In this document: positions 1 through 6,274 of the stretch, in pieces
Position numbering within the stretch: the first letter of the stretch is position 1
Layout of the letters: every line of letters begins with the position of its first letter
Assembly (NCBI GenBank): GCA_003224995.1
Contig: QIAI01000599.1
Span: 1 to 7,253, forward strand
Direction: 5' to 3'
Source of the DNA: Acidobacteriota bacterium
GTDB lineage: Bacteria; Acidobacteriota; Terriglobia; Terriglobales; Acidobacteriaceae
Length of the DNA: 7,253 nt
Made by a program: the position numbers and the translations under genes
The notes under the pieces: generated by a model
Seen by the model: the letters and a program-made list of their open reading frames with translations, nothing else
The model's database searches: none
What the model was told of the DNA's origin: nothing

Positions 1-852
1 CTGGCGTGTTCGGCGACCTCGGTACTGATCGGGCACGTCGCCGGCGCGACCTCCACGATTCGGGTAGGCAGCGGAGGAATCATGTTGCCCAACCATGCTC
101 CGCTCGTGGTGGCCGAGCAGTTTGGAACGCTGGCCGCGATGTATCCGGGACGGATTGATCTCGGACTGGGACGCGCACCGGGTGGAGACTTCGCGACCAT
201 GCGAGCGCTGCGGCGCGACCTCGGTCAGACGGGGGATGACTTTCCCGAACTGCTGGCGGAGTTGCAAAGTTATCTCGCTCCGGTAGGGCCAGGAAAGCCG
301 GTAAAGGCGATTCCTGGCCAGGGCAGCAGGGTCCCGATTACGCTTCTGGGCTCGAGCGGCTTCAGCGCGCAACTGGCGGCACAAGTTGGGCTACCGTTTG
401 CGTTTGCGGCGCACTTTGCTCCTGAATATTTGTATGCGGCGGCGCGATTGTATCGGCAGAACTTTCGCTCGAATGAAGAGTTGCGGCATCCCTACCTCAT
501 GGTGGCCGTGCAGGTGATCGCGGCAGAGACGGATGCGGCAGCGCGCCGCTTGTTCACCACACCGCAGCAGCGCTTTCTGCAACTCATTCGCAACCAGCCG
601 GTCGAGTTGCTGCCTCCGGTGGATTCGATGGAGGGGGTCTGGAACGAGTTCGAGCGAGCGGCAGTGGAGAATAAGTTGGGACAGGCAATCGTGGGATCAA
701 GAACAACCGTGAAGGCGGGCCTGGAAAAATTAGTGCATGACACCGGCGCCGGCGAGGTCATCGTCGTGACTGACACCTACGACCCCGCAGATCGTTGGCG
801 GTCTTATGTGTTAGTGTCAGAAGTGGCTCGGGAATTGGCCGTGGCGGCTTGA
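1..852 (+). CDS. Luciferase-like flavin-dependent monooxygenase, MsnO8-like, 5'-partial
   Basis: This is the C-terminal part of a luciferase-like (LLM class) flavin-dependent oxidoreductase; the reading frame is open from base 1 to the TGA at 850-852, giving 283 residues. The region before the first internal ATG (82) is clearly coding: it reads IGHVAGATSTIRVGSGGIML, and continues through PNHAPLVVAEQFGTL and YPGRIDLGLGRAPG, the hallmark N-terminal block of the MsnO8-like branch. Those proteins are usually about 330-340 residues, so roughly 50 are missing off the left edge and ATG 82 is not the start. The family folds as a TIM barrel and uses reduced FMN and oxygen; the substrate of this branch is generally unknown and cannot be read here. 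No frame disruption is visible. It is convergent with the VOC gene to the right, with about 150 bp between them. Family call is secure; biological role is not. Confidence 0.9.
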   Translation: MACSATSVLIGHVAGATSTIRVGSGGIMLPNHAPLVVAEQFGTLAAMYPGRIDLGLGRAPGGDFATMRALRRDLGQTGDDFPELLAELQSYLAPVGPGKPVKAIPGQGSRVPITLLGSSGFSAQLAAQVGLPFAFAAHFAPEYLYAAARLYRQNFRSNEELRHPYLMVAVQVIAAETDAAARRLFTTPQQRFLQLIRNQPVELLPPVDSMEGVWNEFERAAVENKLGQAIVGSRTTVKAGLEKLVHDTGAGEVIVVTDTYDPADRWRSYVLVSEVARELAVAA

Positions 853-1003
853 ATGTAACTGGGAACCTGAGTACCTGGGCGGGGTTCTACGTTTCGGGCA
901 GGAATTTGAGTCTCAAAATCCCCGCACCAGCGGAAGGGGATGACGGCAGCGCCCGTGCTCGAGGGCGGAAAAATCCAAGTTGCAATTGCCATCACGATTT
1001 AGC

Positions 1004-1723
1004 TCAAGAAGCGACTTCGTAGGTGCGATCAGGGCCCGCAATGCGGGCTGCAATCTGGCGCTGCTTGCCAGCCTCGATGCGCACATCGAGGCCAAGGCGC
1101 TCGCAGGTTTTCTTCAGTGCGGCGGGCTCAGGATCGACGATGACGAAATTCTCCAGTTGACATCCGGCAGGGGCGTCGGTTGATGGGTGCTGAGAATTCG
1201 CGTTCCATTCAATGAAGAAGGGCAGCACCCCATCGAGATCGTGCGACAAATTGAGCGTGCGCCATTTCAACATCCGTCCGTCGGGACGAGCGCGAGAGCC
1301 GGCGCGCGGTCCGTCAAAAACGATTCCAGATGCGCTCAGCCTCTTCGCCAAGCTATCAAGGTCGCCCGGATGAGCCGCCCAGCCCACAAGACGCGGCGTG
1401 GAGAGGGATTTCAAACGTTGAACCAGGGACGCGGCAAAGTCCGGTACCTGGGTCTGCGCCGGGTCAGGCGCGATGATCTCCAGGTATCGCCGCTGGCCCA
1501 GCGATAGCAGCGCATTGCAGGTGCCGCGTCCGGGATGGACTCCACCGATCGCAGCCCGCACTCCAGTGTGTTCCTCCACAAGATCGATGCCGCGATCCCG
1601 GTCACTACAGCCAAGCAAGATATGGTCGAGCATAGAGGGAGCCTCGGGGTCCGCAGGCCAGGTGAGCCGGGGCAACAATAGCGTGCTTCCAGTGATCGCG
1701 AGAAAAAGTCGACGAGAAAACAT
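1004..1723 (-). CDS. VOC/glyoxalase-like domain protein with Tat-like signal peptide
   Basis: A 239-residue protein. Residues 1 to about 24 look like an export signal: a twin-arginine stretch SRRLFLA followed by a hydrophobic run (ITGSTLLLP). No clean AxA cleavage site is seen, so the processing site is uncertain. From about residue 31 comes a glyoxalase-3-like VOC domain: LDHILLGCSD at its start, HPGRGTCNALLSLG and YLEIIAPD in the first half, and a second-half segment with PFFIEWN. The His of LDHILL and the Glu of YLEII are at the positions where VOC proteins usually bind metal. Substrate is unknown. ATG 1723 is chosen because it places the signal peptide at the N-terminus; the ribosome site is weak. 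It lies 134 bp downstream of glgC on the same strand, but the gap and a possible hairpin there make a shared transcript uncertain. An exported protein of this fold is somewhat unusual; the alternative is a membrane-anchored form. Confidence 0.82.
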   Translation of the reverse strand: MFSRRLFLAITGSTLLLPRLTWPADPEAPSMLDHILLGCSDRDRGIDLVEEHTGVRAAIGGVHPGRGTCNALLSLGQRRYLEIIAPDPAQTQVPDFAASLVQRLKSLSTPRLVGWAAHPGDLDSLAKRLSASGIVFDGPRAGSRARPDGRMLKWRTLNLSHDLDGVLPFFIEWNANSQHPSTDAPAGCQLENFVIVDPEPAALKKTCERLGLDVRIEAGKQRQIAARIAGPDRTYEVAS

Positions 1724-1835
1724 TATGGCTTTTCATCTCGGTTCGCGGCGTCAGGCCGAGTCAATCAAAGCCGAGGAGCCTAAGAGCGAGGGTGGACAGT
1801 AAAGCCGACGAAGGGTAACGGGCAGCATTGCAAAC

Positions 1836-1854
1836 CCACGGCCCGAAGCCCTGG
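1836..1854 (-). terminator. Weak stem-loop after glgC, possible terminator
   Basis: Just past the glgC stop on the minus strand the sequence CCAGGGCTTCGGGCCGTGG can fold into a hairpin: three pairs, one mismatch, three pairs, around a UUCGG loop. It is followed only by GTTT, so it is a weak candidate for an intrinsic terminator. The position between glgC and the VOC gene is right; the structure is not strong. Confidence 0.28.
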
Positions 1855-1857
1855 CTT

Positions 1858-3034
1858 TTACTCTGACGTGAAGTAATCCACCGTTACGGGGTTCTCAAAC
1901 AAAGAGTAGTCGCGGGTGACCACGGTGATGCCGCCATCGGTCACAAAATAGCGCTGCCGGTCCGCCTCCGCGTCAAAGCCGCACGTGCGAGAACAAAATG
2001 CTGTCGTCGATCTCACTATAGGAGTTCACGCGGACGTCAGGGGACAGAATGCAGTTCTTGACCGAGCCTCCTGAGACAATGCAGCCCGCCGAGACGATGG
2101 AATCGACCGCGGTTCCAGTGCGGCCGGCTTCGGCAAAGACAAATTTTGCCGGCGGATACTGTCGCTGGTGGGTACGAATGGGCCAGTCCGAGTCGTACAA
2201 ATTAAAAACTGGTGACACGGAAACAATGTCCATGTTGGCTTCGTAGTAGGCCTCCAGGGTTCCGACATCCCGCCAGTACAAAGCTTCTTTTTTGTTTTCG
2301 TCGACAAAGTCGTAGGCATACACGCGATATTCATCCACCATCTTCGGCAGGATGTCTTTCCCAAAATCGTGGCTAGAATTCGTGTCCTCAGCGTCTTTGA
2401 GCAATACCGGGATGAGCACGTCGGTATTGAAAAGGTAAATGCCCATGGAGGCTGAAATCTTGTTCGGATTCCAGGGCGACCGCAGATTGGTCTGCTGAGG
2501 TTTCTCCTGAAAACCATTGACCCGATGATCGCGATCGATATCGACCACGCCAAAGCGATAAGATTCATCGGGTTCAATCTGAATAGTGGCCAGAGTCACA
2601 TCGGAGGCAGAGTGCACGTGCTGCTCCAGCATCTTTCCATAATCCATCTTGTAGATGTGGTCGCCGGAAAGAATGAGCACATGCTTCGGCTGCTCAGAAC
2701 CGATGGAATAGATGTTCTGGTAAACCGCATCGGCGGTGCCCATGTACCAGTTGTCGCTCACGCGCTTCATGGGCGGCAGAATCTCGACAAATTCTCCCAT
2801 TTCGCGGGCCACAATATTCCAGCCTTCGCGGATGTGCCGGTTGAGCGACAGCGCCTTGTACTGGGTGAGGATATAGACACGCCGCAGATCGGAGTTGATG
2901 CAGTTAGAGAGGGTAATGTCGATGATGCGGTAGATCCCGCCGAAGGTGACGGCAGGCTTGGCACGGTCGCGGGTCAGGGGATAGAGTCGTTCCCCCGCCC
3001 CTCCGGCTAACAGAACTCCCAGCGTGTCTTTCAT
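1858..3034 (-). pseudogene. glgC: Glucose-1-phosphate adenylyltransferase (ADP-glucose pyrophosphorylase), disrupted by internal deletion
   Basis: GlgC makes ADP-glucose from ATP and glucose-1-phosphate, the committed step of bacterial glycogen synthesis in the cytosol. The nucleotidyltransferase domain is complete: LLAGGAGERLYPLTRDRAKP near residues 8-27, FGGIYRIIDITLSNCINSDL, WYMGTADAVYQNIYSI, LSGDHIYKMDY with the catalytic Asp, GFQEKP (sugar-phosphate site) and ASMGIYLFN. The frame then stops at 1973 after ILFSHVRL, inside the C-terminal beta-helix. The true C-terminus continues in another frame, from about GFDAEADRQRYFV (1980 downward) through TDGGITVVTR to TAA at 1858-1860. Aligned with E. 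coli GlgC from memory, about 24 residues between are missing, i.e. roughly 74 nt lost; restoring 74 nt gives exactly 416 residues, normal for the family. ATG 3034 is preferred over GTG 3040 because GGGAG lies 5 nt before it. As written, the product would lack the beta-helix end. Mutation and assembly error cannot be distinguished here. Confidence 0.9.
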
Positions 3035-3039
3035 CCGCA

Positions 3040-3044
3040 CTCCC
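3040..3044 (-). promoter_or_regulatory. Shine-Dalgarno site of glgC
   Basis: GGGAG on the minus strand, 5 nt before ATG 3034. It overlaps the alternative GTG at 3038-3040, which therefore could not use it, so it decides for the ATG. Confidence 0.55.
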
Positions 3045-3199
3045 GATGCGCTTGGTTTCTTACGGGCCTGATGATTGCCGCTGTCGAACTGCGACGCTTA
3101 CGCTGCGGAGGTAGATGGTAGCACAGGGGTACCGGTTGGCTCTTGGCTTCGAGTTCTTACCGGTATGAGGATATGCGGGCGGAGTAGCAGATCAAAGAA

Positions 3200-3487
3200 C
3201 TAAGCTACATCCTCGTCGATCTTGATGCGCAGCGACTTTAAGAATTTCAAATCCTGGTCATTGACCTTGAAGGTGGGATTGCTGGTTAACGTGGTGACTA
3301 GCGAAGTCTTGTCGTTCGACTTTTCGCCCTGCTTGCTGACGCCGATGGTCGCTTCCAGAACCAGGAAGATGTCATAACCACCTTCCTTGATGCGCGAAAC
3401 CACCTCGGCGATGGAATCGGAATCGGCGAGGGACTCGTTGATCGCTTCCCCCAGTTCTTTCATCAACTGTTTGAGTTGCTGGTCCAC
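3200..3487 (-). CDS. Conserved-looking hypothetical protein, 95 aa
   Basis: I do not recognise a named family, though the protein resembles small acidobacterial hypotheticals from memory. It starts DQQLKQLMKELGEAINESL after the initiator, a charged amphipathic helix, followed by a second helical part (DSIAEVVSRIKEGGYDIFLV). A beta-like core FLVLEATIGV, a polar linker around residues 51-72 and an ending FKVNDQDLKFLKSLRIKID follow. There is no signal peptide, membrane segment or cysteine, so it is probably a soluble cytosolic protein. The frame extends upstream to ATG 3511 and ATG 3565, but neither has a ribosome site, whereas GTG 3487 follows AAGGGGG by 4 nt and begins exactly where the protein-like sequence begins. 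It is divergent from the small membrane protein gene (204 bp between starts) and lies 165 bp upstream of glgC on the same strand. A minus-strand TACAAT (3549-3554) is a possible -10 box with a poor -35. Function unknown. Confidence 0.78.
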   Translation of the reverse strand: MDQQLKQLMKELGEAINESLADSDSIAEVVSRIKEGGYDIFLVLEATIGVSKQGEKSNDKTSLVTTLTSNPTFKVNDQDLKFLKSLRIKIDEDVA

Positions 3488-3491
3488 GGAA

Positions 3492-3498
3492 CCCCCTT
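3492..3498 (-). promoter_or_regulatory. Shine-Dalgarno site deciding a GTG start
   Basis: AAGGGGG on the minus strand, 4 nt before GTG 3487. It supports a 95-residue product over the 103- and 121-residue alternatives starting at ATG 3511 and ATG 3565. Confidence 0.55.
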
Positions 3499-3691
3499 GC
3501 GGCAGCTGCATCACAGATGACTGTGACCCTGCTCCTCGCCTTGCCGCTATTGTAACGCCGAACATTGATAAAATCGACCAGTGGCTGGCATTCCTTTAAC
3601 CCGGAAATTACGCATTCTCGCCCAGGTAGCGGGCCAGCATGCCGGACAGCATCGTACCCTGAACGCTGTATTGCAAGCGGGTCGGATTACG

Positions 3692-3919
3692 ATGCGCTCT
3701 TTCAGTCGTGTTCTCCACCAGCTTTGGCTGGAGGTTACTGGCTTTGTTTTCCTGACGATGGCTGGTATCGGCGCTATCGCGCTGAGTCGAGAGATCGCTA
3801 AGTACCAGGCGGGCAAAATCGGGCCGGGGCGCGCCTTGATCGCGCTCTGCTTCTGTTTGACCTTCGGTTATTTTGGGTTGTCCTCTTTCTGGCGCGTGCG
3901 CCGCAAGAAACAAAGCTAA
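3692..3919 (+). CDS. Small two-helix inner-membrane protein, 75 aa, function unknown
   Basis: From ATG 3692 the product is 75 residues: a short basic start (MRSFSRVLHQLW), a first hydrophobic segment at about 14-31 (EVTGFVFLTMAGIGAIAL), a polar loop SREIAKYQAGKIGPGR, a second hydrophobic segment at about 48-65 (ALIALCFCLTFGYFGLSSF) and a basic tail WRVRRKKQS. Positive charges at both ends suggest both termini face the cytoplasm. It resembles small acidobacterial membrane proteins I have seen, but I know no function. The frame is open back to GTG 3581; that extension (residues such as QVAGQHAGQHRTLN) looks non-coding and has no ribosome site, so ATG 3692 is preferred, though its own ribosome site is also weak. 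It is divergent from the 95-residue gene and ends about 46 bp before the earliest plausible start of the mutase gene on the same strand, so the two could share a transcript. Confidence 0.72.
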   Translation: MRSFSRVLHQLWLEVTGFVFLTMAGIGAIALSREIAKYQAGKIGPGRALIALCFCLTFGYFGLSSFWRVRRKKQS

Positions 3920-3965
3920 CGATAGAGGACACACAGAATCACTGCGGGAGAAGACATCGCAAAAG

Positions 3966-5539
3966 ATGCGGGACCGCCGATCCGCAGACTTCTTCGCACA
4001 TACCGGTGCGGCAGCTCTACGCTCCTGCTGACTTGAAGGGCTGGGACCAGGATCGTGAAGTTGGCTATCCGGGCGAGTACCCCTTCACCCGGGGCGTGCA
4101 GGCCACCATGTACCGCGGCCGCCTTTGGACGATGCGGCAATACGCGGGCATGGGCGACGCTGAGGAATCCAACAAGCGCTACAAATATCTGCTCGCGAAC
4201 GGAACGACCGGCCTGTCGGTAGCCTTCGATCTGCCTACCCAAATCGGTCTCGATTCGGATAATCCCCTCGCCATGGGGGAAGTCGGCAAAGTGGGTGTAG
4301 CCATCGATTCCATCGAAGATATGGAACGGCTCTTCGCCGGCATCGATCTCACGAAGATTTCGACTTCGATGACCATCAATGCCACCGCCTCCATCCTGCT
4401 GGCGCTCTATGTCGCCGTGGCAAGAAGGCAGGGGGCTGAGGTTCGCAAGCTGTCCTGTTCTAAAGGAATACATTGCGCGCGGGACTTACATTTATCCGCC
4501 GCACCAGGCCATGCGCATCATTACGGACCTGTTTGCCTGGACCAACGAAAATGTTCCCGAGTGGAACACGATTTCGATTTCCGGCTATCACATGCGGGAA
4601 GCGGGATCGACCGCGGTGCAGGAAGTGGCTTTTACCCTGGGGGACGGCATGGCCTACGTGCAGGCCGCAATTGACGCTGGACTGGATGTCGATAGGTTCG
4701 CTCCCCGGCTTTCATTCTTTTTCAACGCGCACAGCAACTTCCTGGAAGAGGTAGCGAAATTTCGAGCGGCCCGGCGCATGTGGGCGCGCATCATGCGCGA
4801 ACATTTCCAGGCGAAGAATCCCAAGTCGTGGATGCTGCGATTCCATACGCAGACGGCTGGTTCGACCCTCACTGCGCAGCAACCGGAAAACAATATCGTG
4901 CGTACCGCGTTGCAGGCGCTGTCGGCCGTCCTGGGAGGAACGCAGTCGCTGCATACCAATTCATTCGACGAGGCGCTTGCGCTTCCCACCGAACAGTCGG
5001 CTCGCATTGCGCTGCGGACGCAGCAGATCATTGGATATGAATCTGGCGTGCCGCAGACCATCGATCCGCTGGCGGGTTCGTATTATATGGAGTCTCTGAC
5101 CAACGAGATCGAGAAGCGCGCTGCCGAATATCTGGGCAAGATCGAGGTGATGGGGGGCATGTTGAAGGCGATCGAGCGTGGGTTTGTGCAGCAGGAAATT
5201 CAGAACGCCGCGTATGAGTACCAGCAGGCTGTGGACCGCGGGGAAGCGATCGTGGTGGGCGTGAATCGCTTCGAACTCGAGGAAGAAAAGCCGATTCCGA
5301 TTCAGCGCATCGACGAGAATCTGGAGAGCAAGCAGGTCGAGCGCCTGCGAGCGCTGCGGTCGCGACGAGATGCGGCAACTTGGCGAGGAGCCCTGCGAGC
5401 CGTAGAAGATGCAGCGAACTCGGGCGCGAATCTGATGCCTCGCATTCTGGGCGCGGTGGAGGCGTGTGCCACTGTCGGCGAGATTTCCGACGCCATGCGG
5501 CGTGTTTTTGGGGAATATGAGGAAGCCGTGGTGATATGA
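3966..5539 (+). pseudogene. Methylmalonyl-CoA mutase large (catalytic) subunit, frameshifted
   Basis: This is the TIM-barrel subunit of a B12-dependent acyl-CoA mutase interconverting methylmalonyl-CoA and succinyl-CoA. Frame 1 (from 4006) gives LYAPADLKGW, GYPGEYPFTRGVQATMYRG, WTMRQYAGM, LSVAFDLPTQIG and STSMTINATASILLALY, then ends wrongly after EVRKLS at 4455. The gene resumes in frame 2 at VLKEYIARGTYIYPP (4457) and runs through SGYHMREAG, FFFNAHSNFLEEVAKFRAAR, GGTQSLHTNSFDEAL and IDPLAGSYY to TGA 5539. Relatives read LSGTVQNDVLKEY here, so 17 nt are missing. The Tyr in RQYAG and Arg in IARGTYIYPP (Tyr89 and Arg207 in the Propionibacterium enzyme) indicate a methylmalonyl-CoA mutase rather than isobutyryl-type. 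His of SGYH is present. There is no B12-binding domain (DxHxxG), so a separate small subunit must lie elsewhere. The N-terminus is uncertain: frame 1 offers only GTG 4006, while frame 3 from ATG 3966 reads like the usual leader, suggesting a second lesion near 4000. With 8 and 17 nt restored the protein would be 532 residues, normal for this subunit. Confidence 0.88.
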
Positions 5540-5558
5540 GGTCATCAAGCGCAGGGGC

Positions 5559-5577
5559 GCAAACGCGTTCGCTTTGC
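5559..5577 (+). terminator. Hairpin 20 bp after the mutase gene, possible terminator
   Basis: GCAAACGCGTTCGCTTTGC can form a seven-pair stem with one bulged C and a CGTT loop. It lies just after the mutase stop codon and before the convergent cysteine-rich gene, where a terminator is expected. No U-tract follows (TAATGATG), so an intrinsic terminator is only a possibility. Confidence 0.32.
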
Positions 5578-5811
5578 TAATGATGCCGACAAGTGTCCTC
5601 GGCCTCCAACTTCGGTCCGCGGATTCCCGAGTTGTTTTTGGCCCCAGAGGTGCAGGGTTCGCCGCTAACCTCACAAGTACGACAGCCACCACTGATCCCG
5701 TCTCTTCTTTAATTCCGCGAACCACCGGCGGGGAAAATACAAAAGGACCATTCACTTCAGCCCACGTGCAAGTCGATGTCTCCAGCTCAGGCGGTGGATA
5801 CTTGTGCGGGG
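5578..5811. other. Convergent intergenic stretch, no gene recognised
   Basis: The space between the mutase gene and the cysteine-rich gene. Open frames cross it on both strands, but none shows a ribosome site, a recognisable motif or protein-like composition. I see no RNA gene or repeat in it. Confidence 0.6.
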
Positions 5812-5985
5812 TTAGTTCGAAACCTCGTATCCGGCGGCTTCGCGGCAAGACTGACAGTAATAGAGGCCGTCCTCGCATAACCGAACATCCAACTGTCCCT
5901 GGCAGAACGCACAGTACTTTTCACAATCACACCGGGATTCGATCTGCTCACACTGGTTGCAGCGGACTTTGCTTTTCGTCGCCAT
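5812..5985 (-). CDS. Small cysteine-rich, probably zinc-binding protein, 57 aa
   Basis: A short gene, ATG 5985-5983 to TAA 5814-5812. The product begins MATKSKVRCNQCEQIESRC and contains nine cysteines in 57 residues: CNQC (9-12), CDC (19-21), CAFC (25-28), a lone Cys at 37, and CQSC (44-47). The knuckle-like spacing strongly suggests one or two structural zinc sites (zinc-ribbon or treble-clef style). The second half, LDVRLCEDGLYYCQSCREA, looks like a beta hairpin carrying the last pair. There is no signal peptide or membrane segment. I recall similar short hypotheticals in Acidobacteriota but know no function. The start lacks a clear Shine-Dalgarno. It is convergent with the mutase gene and divergent from the repeat array and gcvT. 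The dense, regular CxxC pattern ending neatly at a stop is the main evidence that it is real. Zinc binding is inferred; a redox or iron role cannot be excluded. Confidence 0.76.
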   Translation of the reverse strand: MATKSKVRCNQCEQIESRCDCEKYCAFCQGQLDVRLCEDGLYYCQSCREAAGYEVSN

Positions 5986-6127
5986 GGAAGCAGGGTAGCG
6001 CTGAGCGGGATTTTGGGAAATGTGCCGTTGGTAACCAGCAACCAGGCTTTAGGCTCTAGCTAGTTGGGATCGAGCTGTGGCCGCGAACTGCGGGTCATGC
6101 GTCGGGAACAGCGTCTCAAACTTGTGG
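5986..6127. other. Intergenic stretch upstream of the cysteine-rich gene
   Basis: This is the left part of a 386-bp gene-free region between the divergent cysteine-rich gene and gcvT. It must hold the promoter of the cysteine-rich gene on the minus strand, but no convincing -35/-10 pair is seen. A short palindrome CTAGCTAG sits at 6056-6063. Nothing else is recognised. Confidence 0.45.
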
Positions 6128-6150
6128 GGCTGCGTTCCAGAGCCGCAGCC
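6128..6150. repeat. Perfect 7-bp inverted repeat next to the heptamer array
   Basis: GGCTGCG and CGCAGCC are perfect inverted copies separated by nine bases (TTCCAGAGC), giving a GC-rich hairpin on either strand. It ends only 5 bp before the first unit of the heptamer array. There is no U-tract beside it, so it does not look like an ordinary intrinsic terminator. It could be a transcript-end structure, a protein site or chance. Confidence 0.6.
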
Positions 6151-6155
6151 ACTGC

Positions 6156-6274
6156 CCTGAGACCTGAGACCTGAGACCTGAAACCTGAGACCTGAGACCT
6201 GAAACCTGAGACCTGAGACCTGAAACCTGAAACCTGAAACCTGAAACCTGAGACCTGAAACCTGAGACCTGACA
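6156..6274. repeat. Heptanucleotide tandem array, 17 units of CCTGARA
   Basis: Seventeen uninterrupted 7-bp units, 119 bp in all. Sixteen are CCTGAGA or CCTGAAA and the last is the variant CCTGACA; no insertion or phase slip occurs. The sixth base runs G G G A G G A G G A A A A G A G in units 1-16. Units 2-10 (6163-6225) therefore form three perfect 21-bp repeats made of two G-type and one A-type heptamers. Because 7 is not divisible by 3 while 21 is, long spurious frames cross it on the minus strand with heptapeptide patterns such as SGFRSQV; these are shadows, not genes. It lies about 100 bp upstream of the gcvT start. Such arrays expand and shrink by replication slippage; any function is unknown. 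Confidence 0.97.

Noticed and set aside
4440..4480. Programmed ribosomal frameshift in the mutase gene.
   Set aside because: A frameshift would not supply the six missing GTVQND residues, and no slippery heptamer is seen; a deletion explains both the shift and the gap.
5540..5811. B12-binding small subunit of the mutase directly downstream.
   Set aside because: No DxHxxG or other B12-domain motif is found in any frame here; the partner subunit must be elsewhere.
5808..5830. tRNA-like T-loop (GTTCGAAACC).
   Set aside because: The flanking bases do not form the T-arm stem or an acceptor stem, and the sequence is the 3' end of the cysteine-rich gene.
4961..5878. A 305-codon open frame on the minus strand.
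   Set aside because: It lies mostly antisense to the well-conserved mutase gene and reads as arginine- and proline-rich shadow sequence with no motif or ribosome site.
5574..6059. A 161-codon plus-strand frame after the mutase gene.
   Set aside because: It is antisense to the cysteine-rich gene, has no ribosome site and shows no recognisable motif.
6156..6274. CRISPR array.
   Set aside because: The units are 7 bp in direct contact with no spacers, and no cas gene is present.
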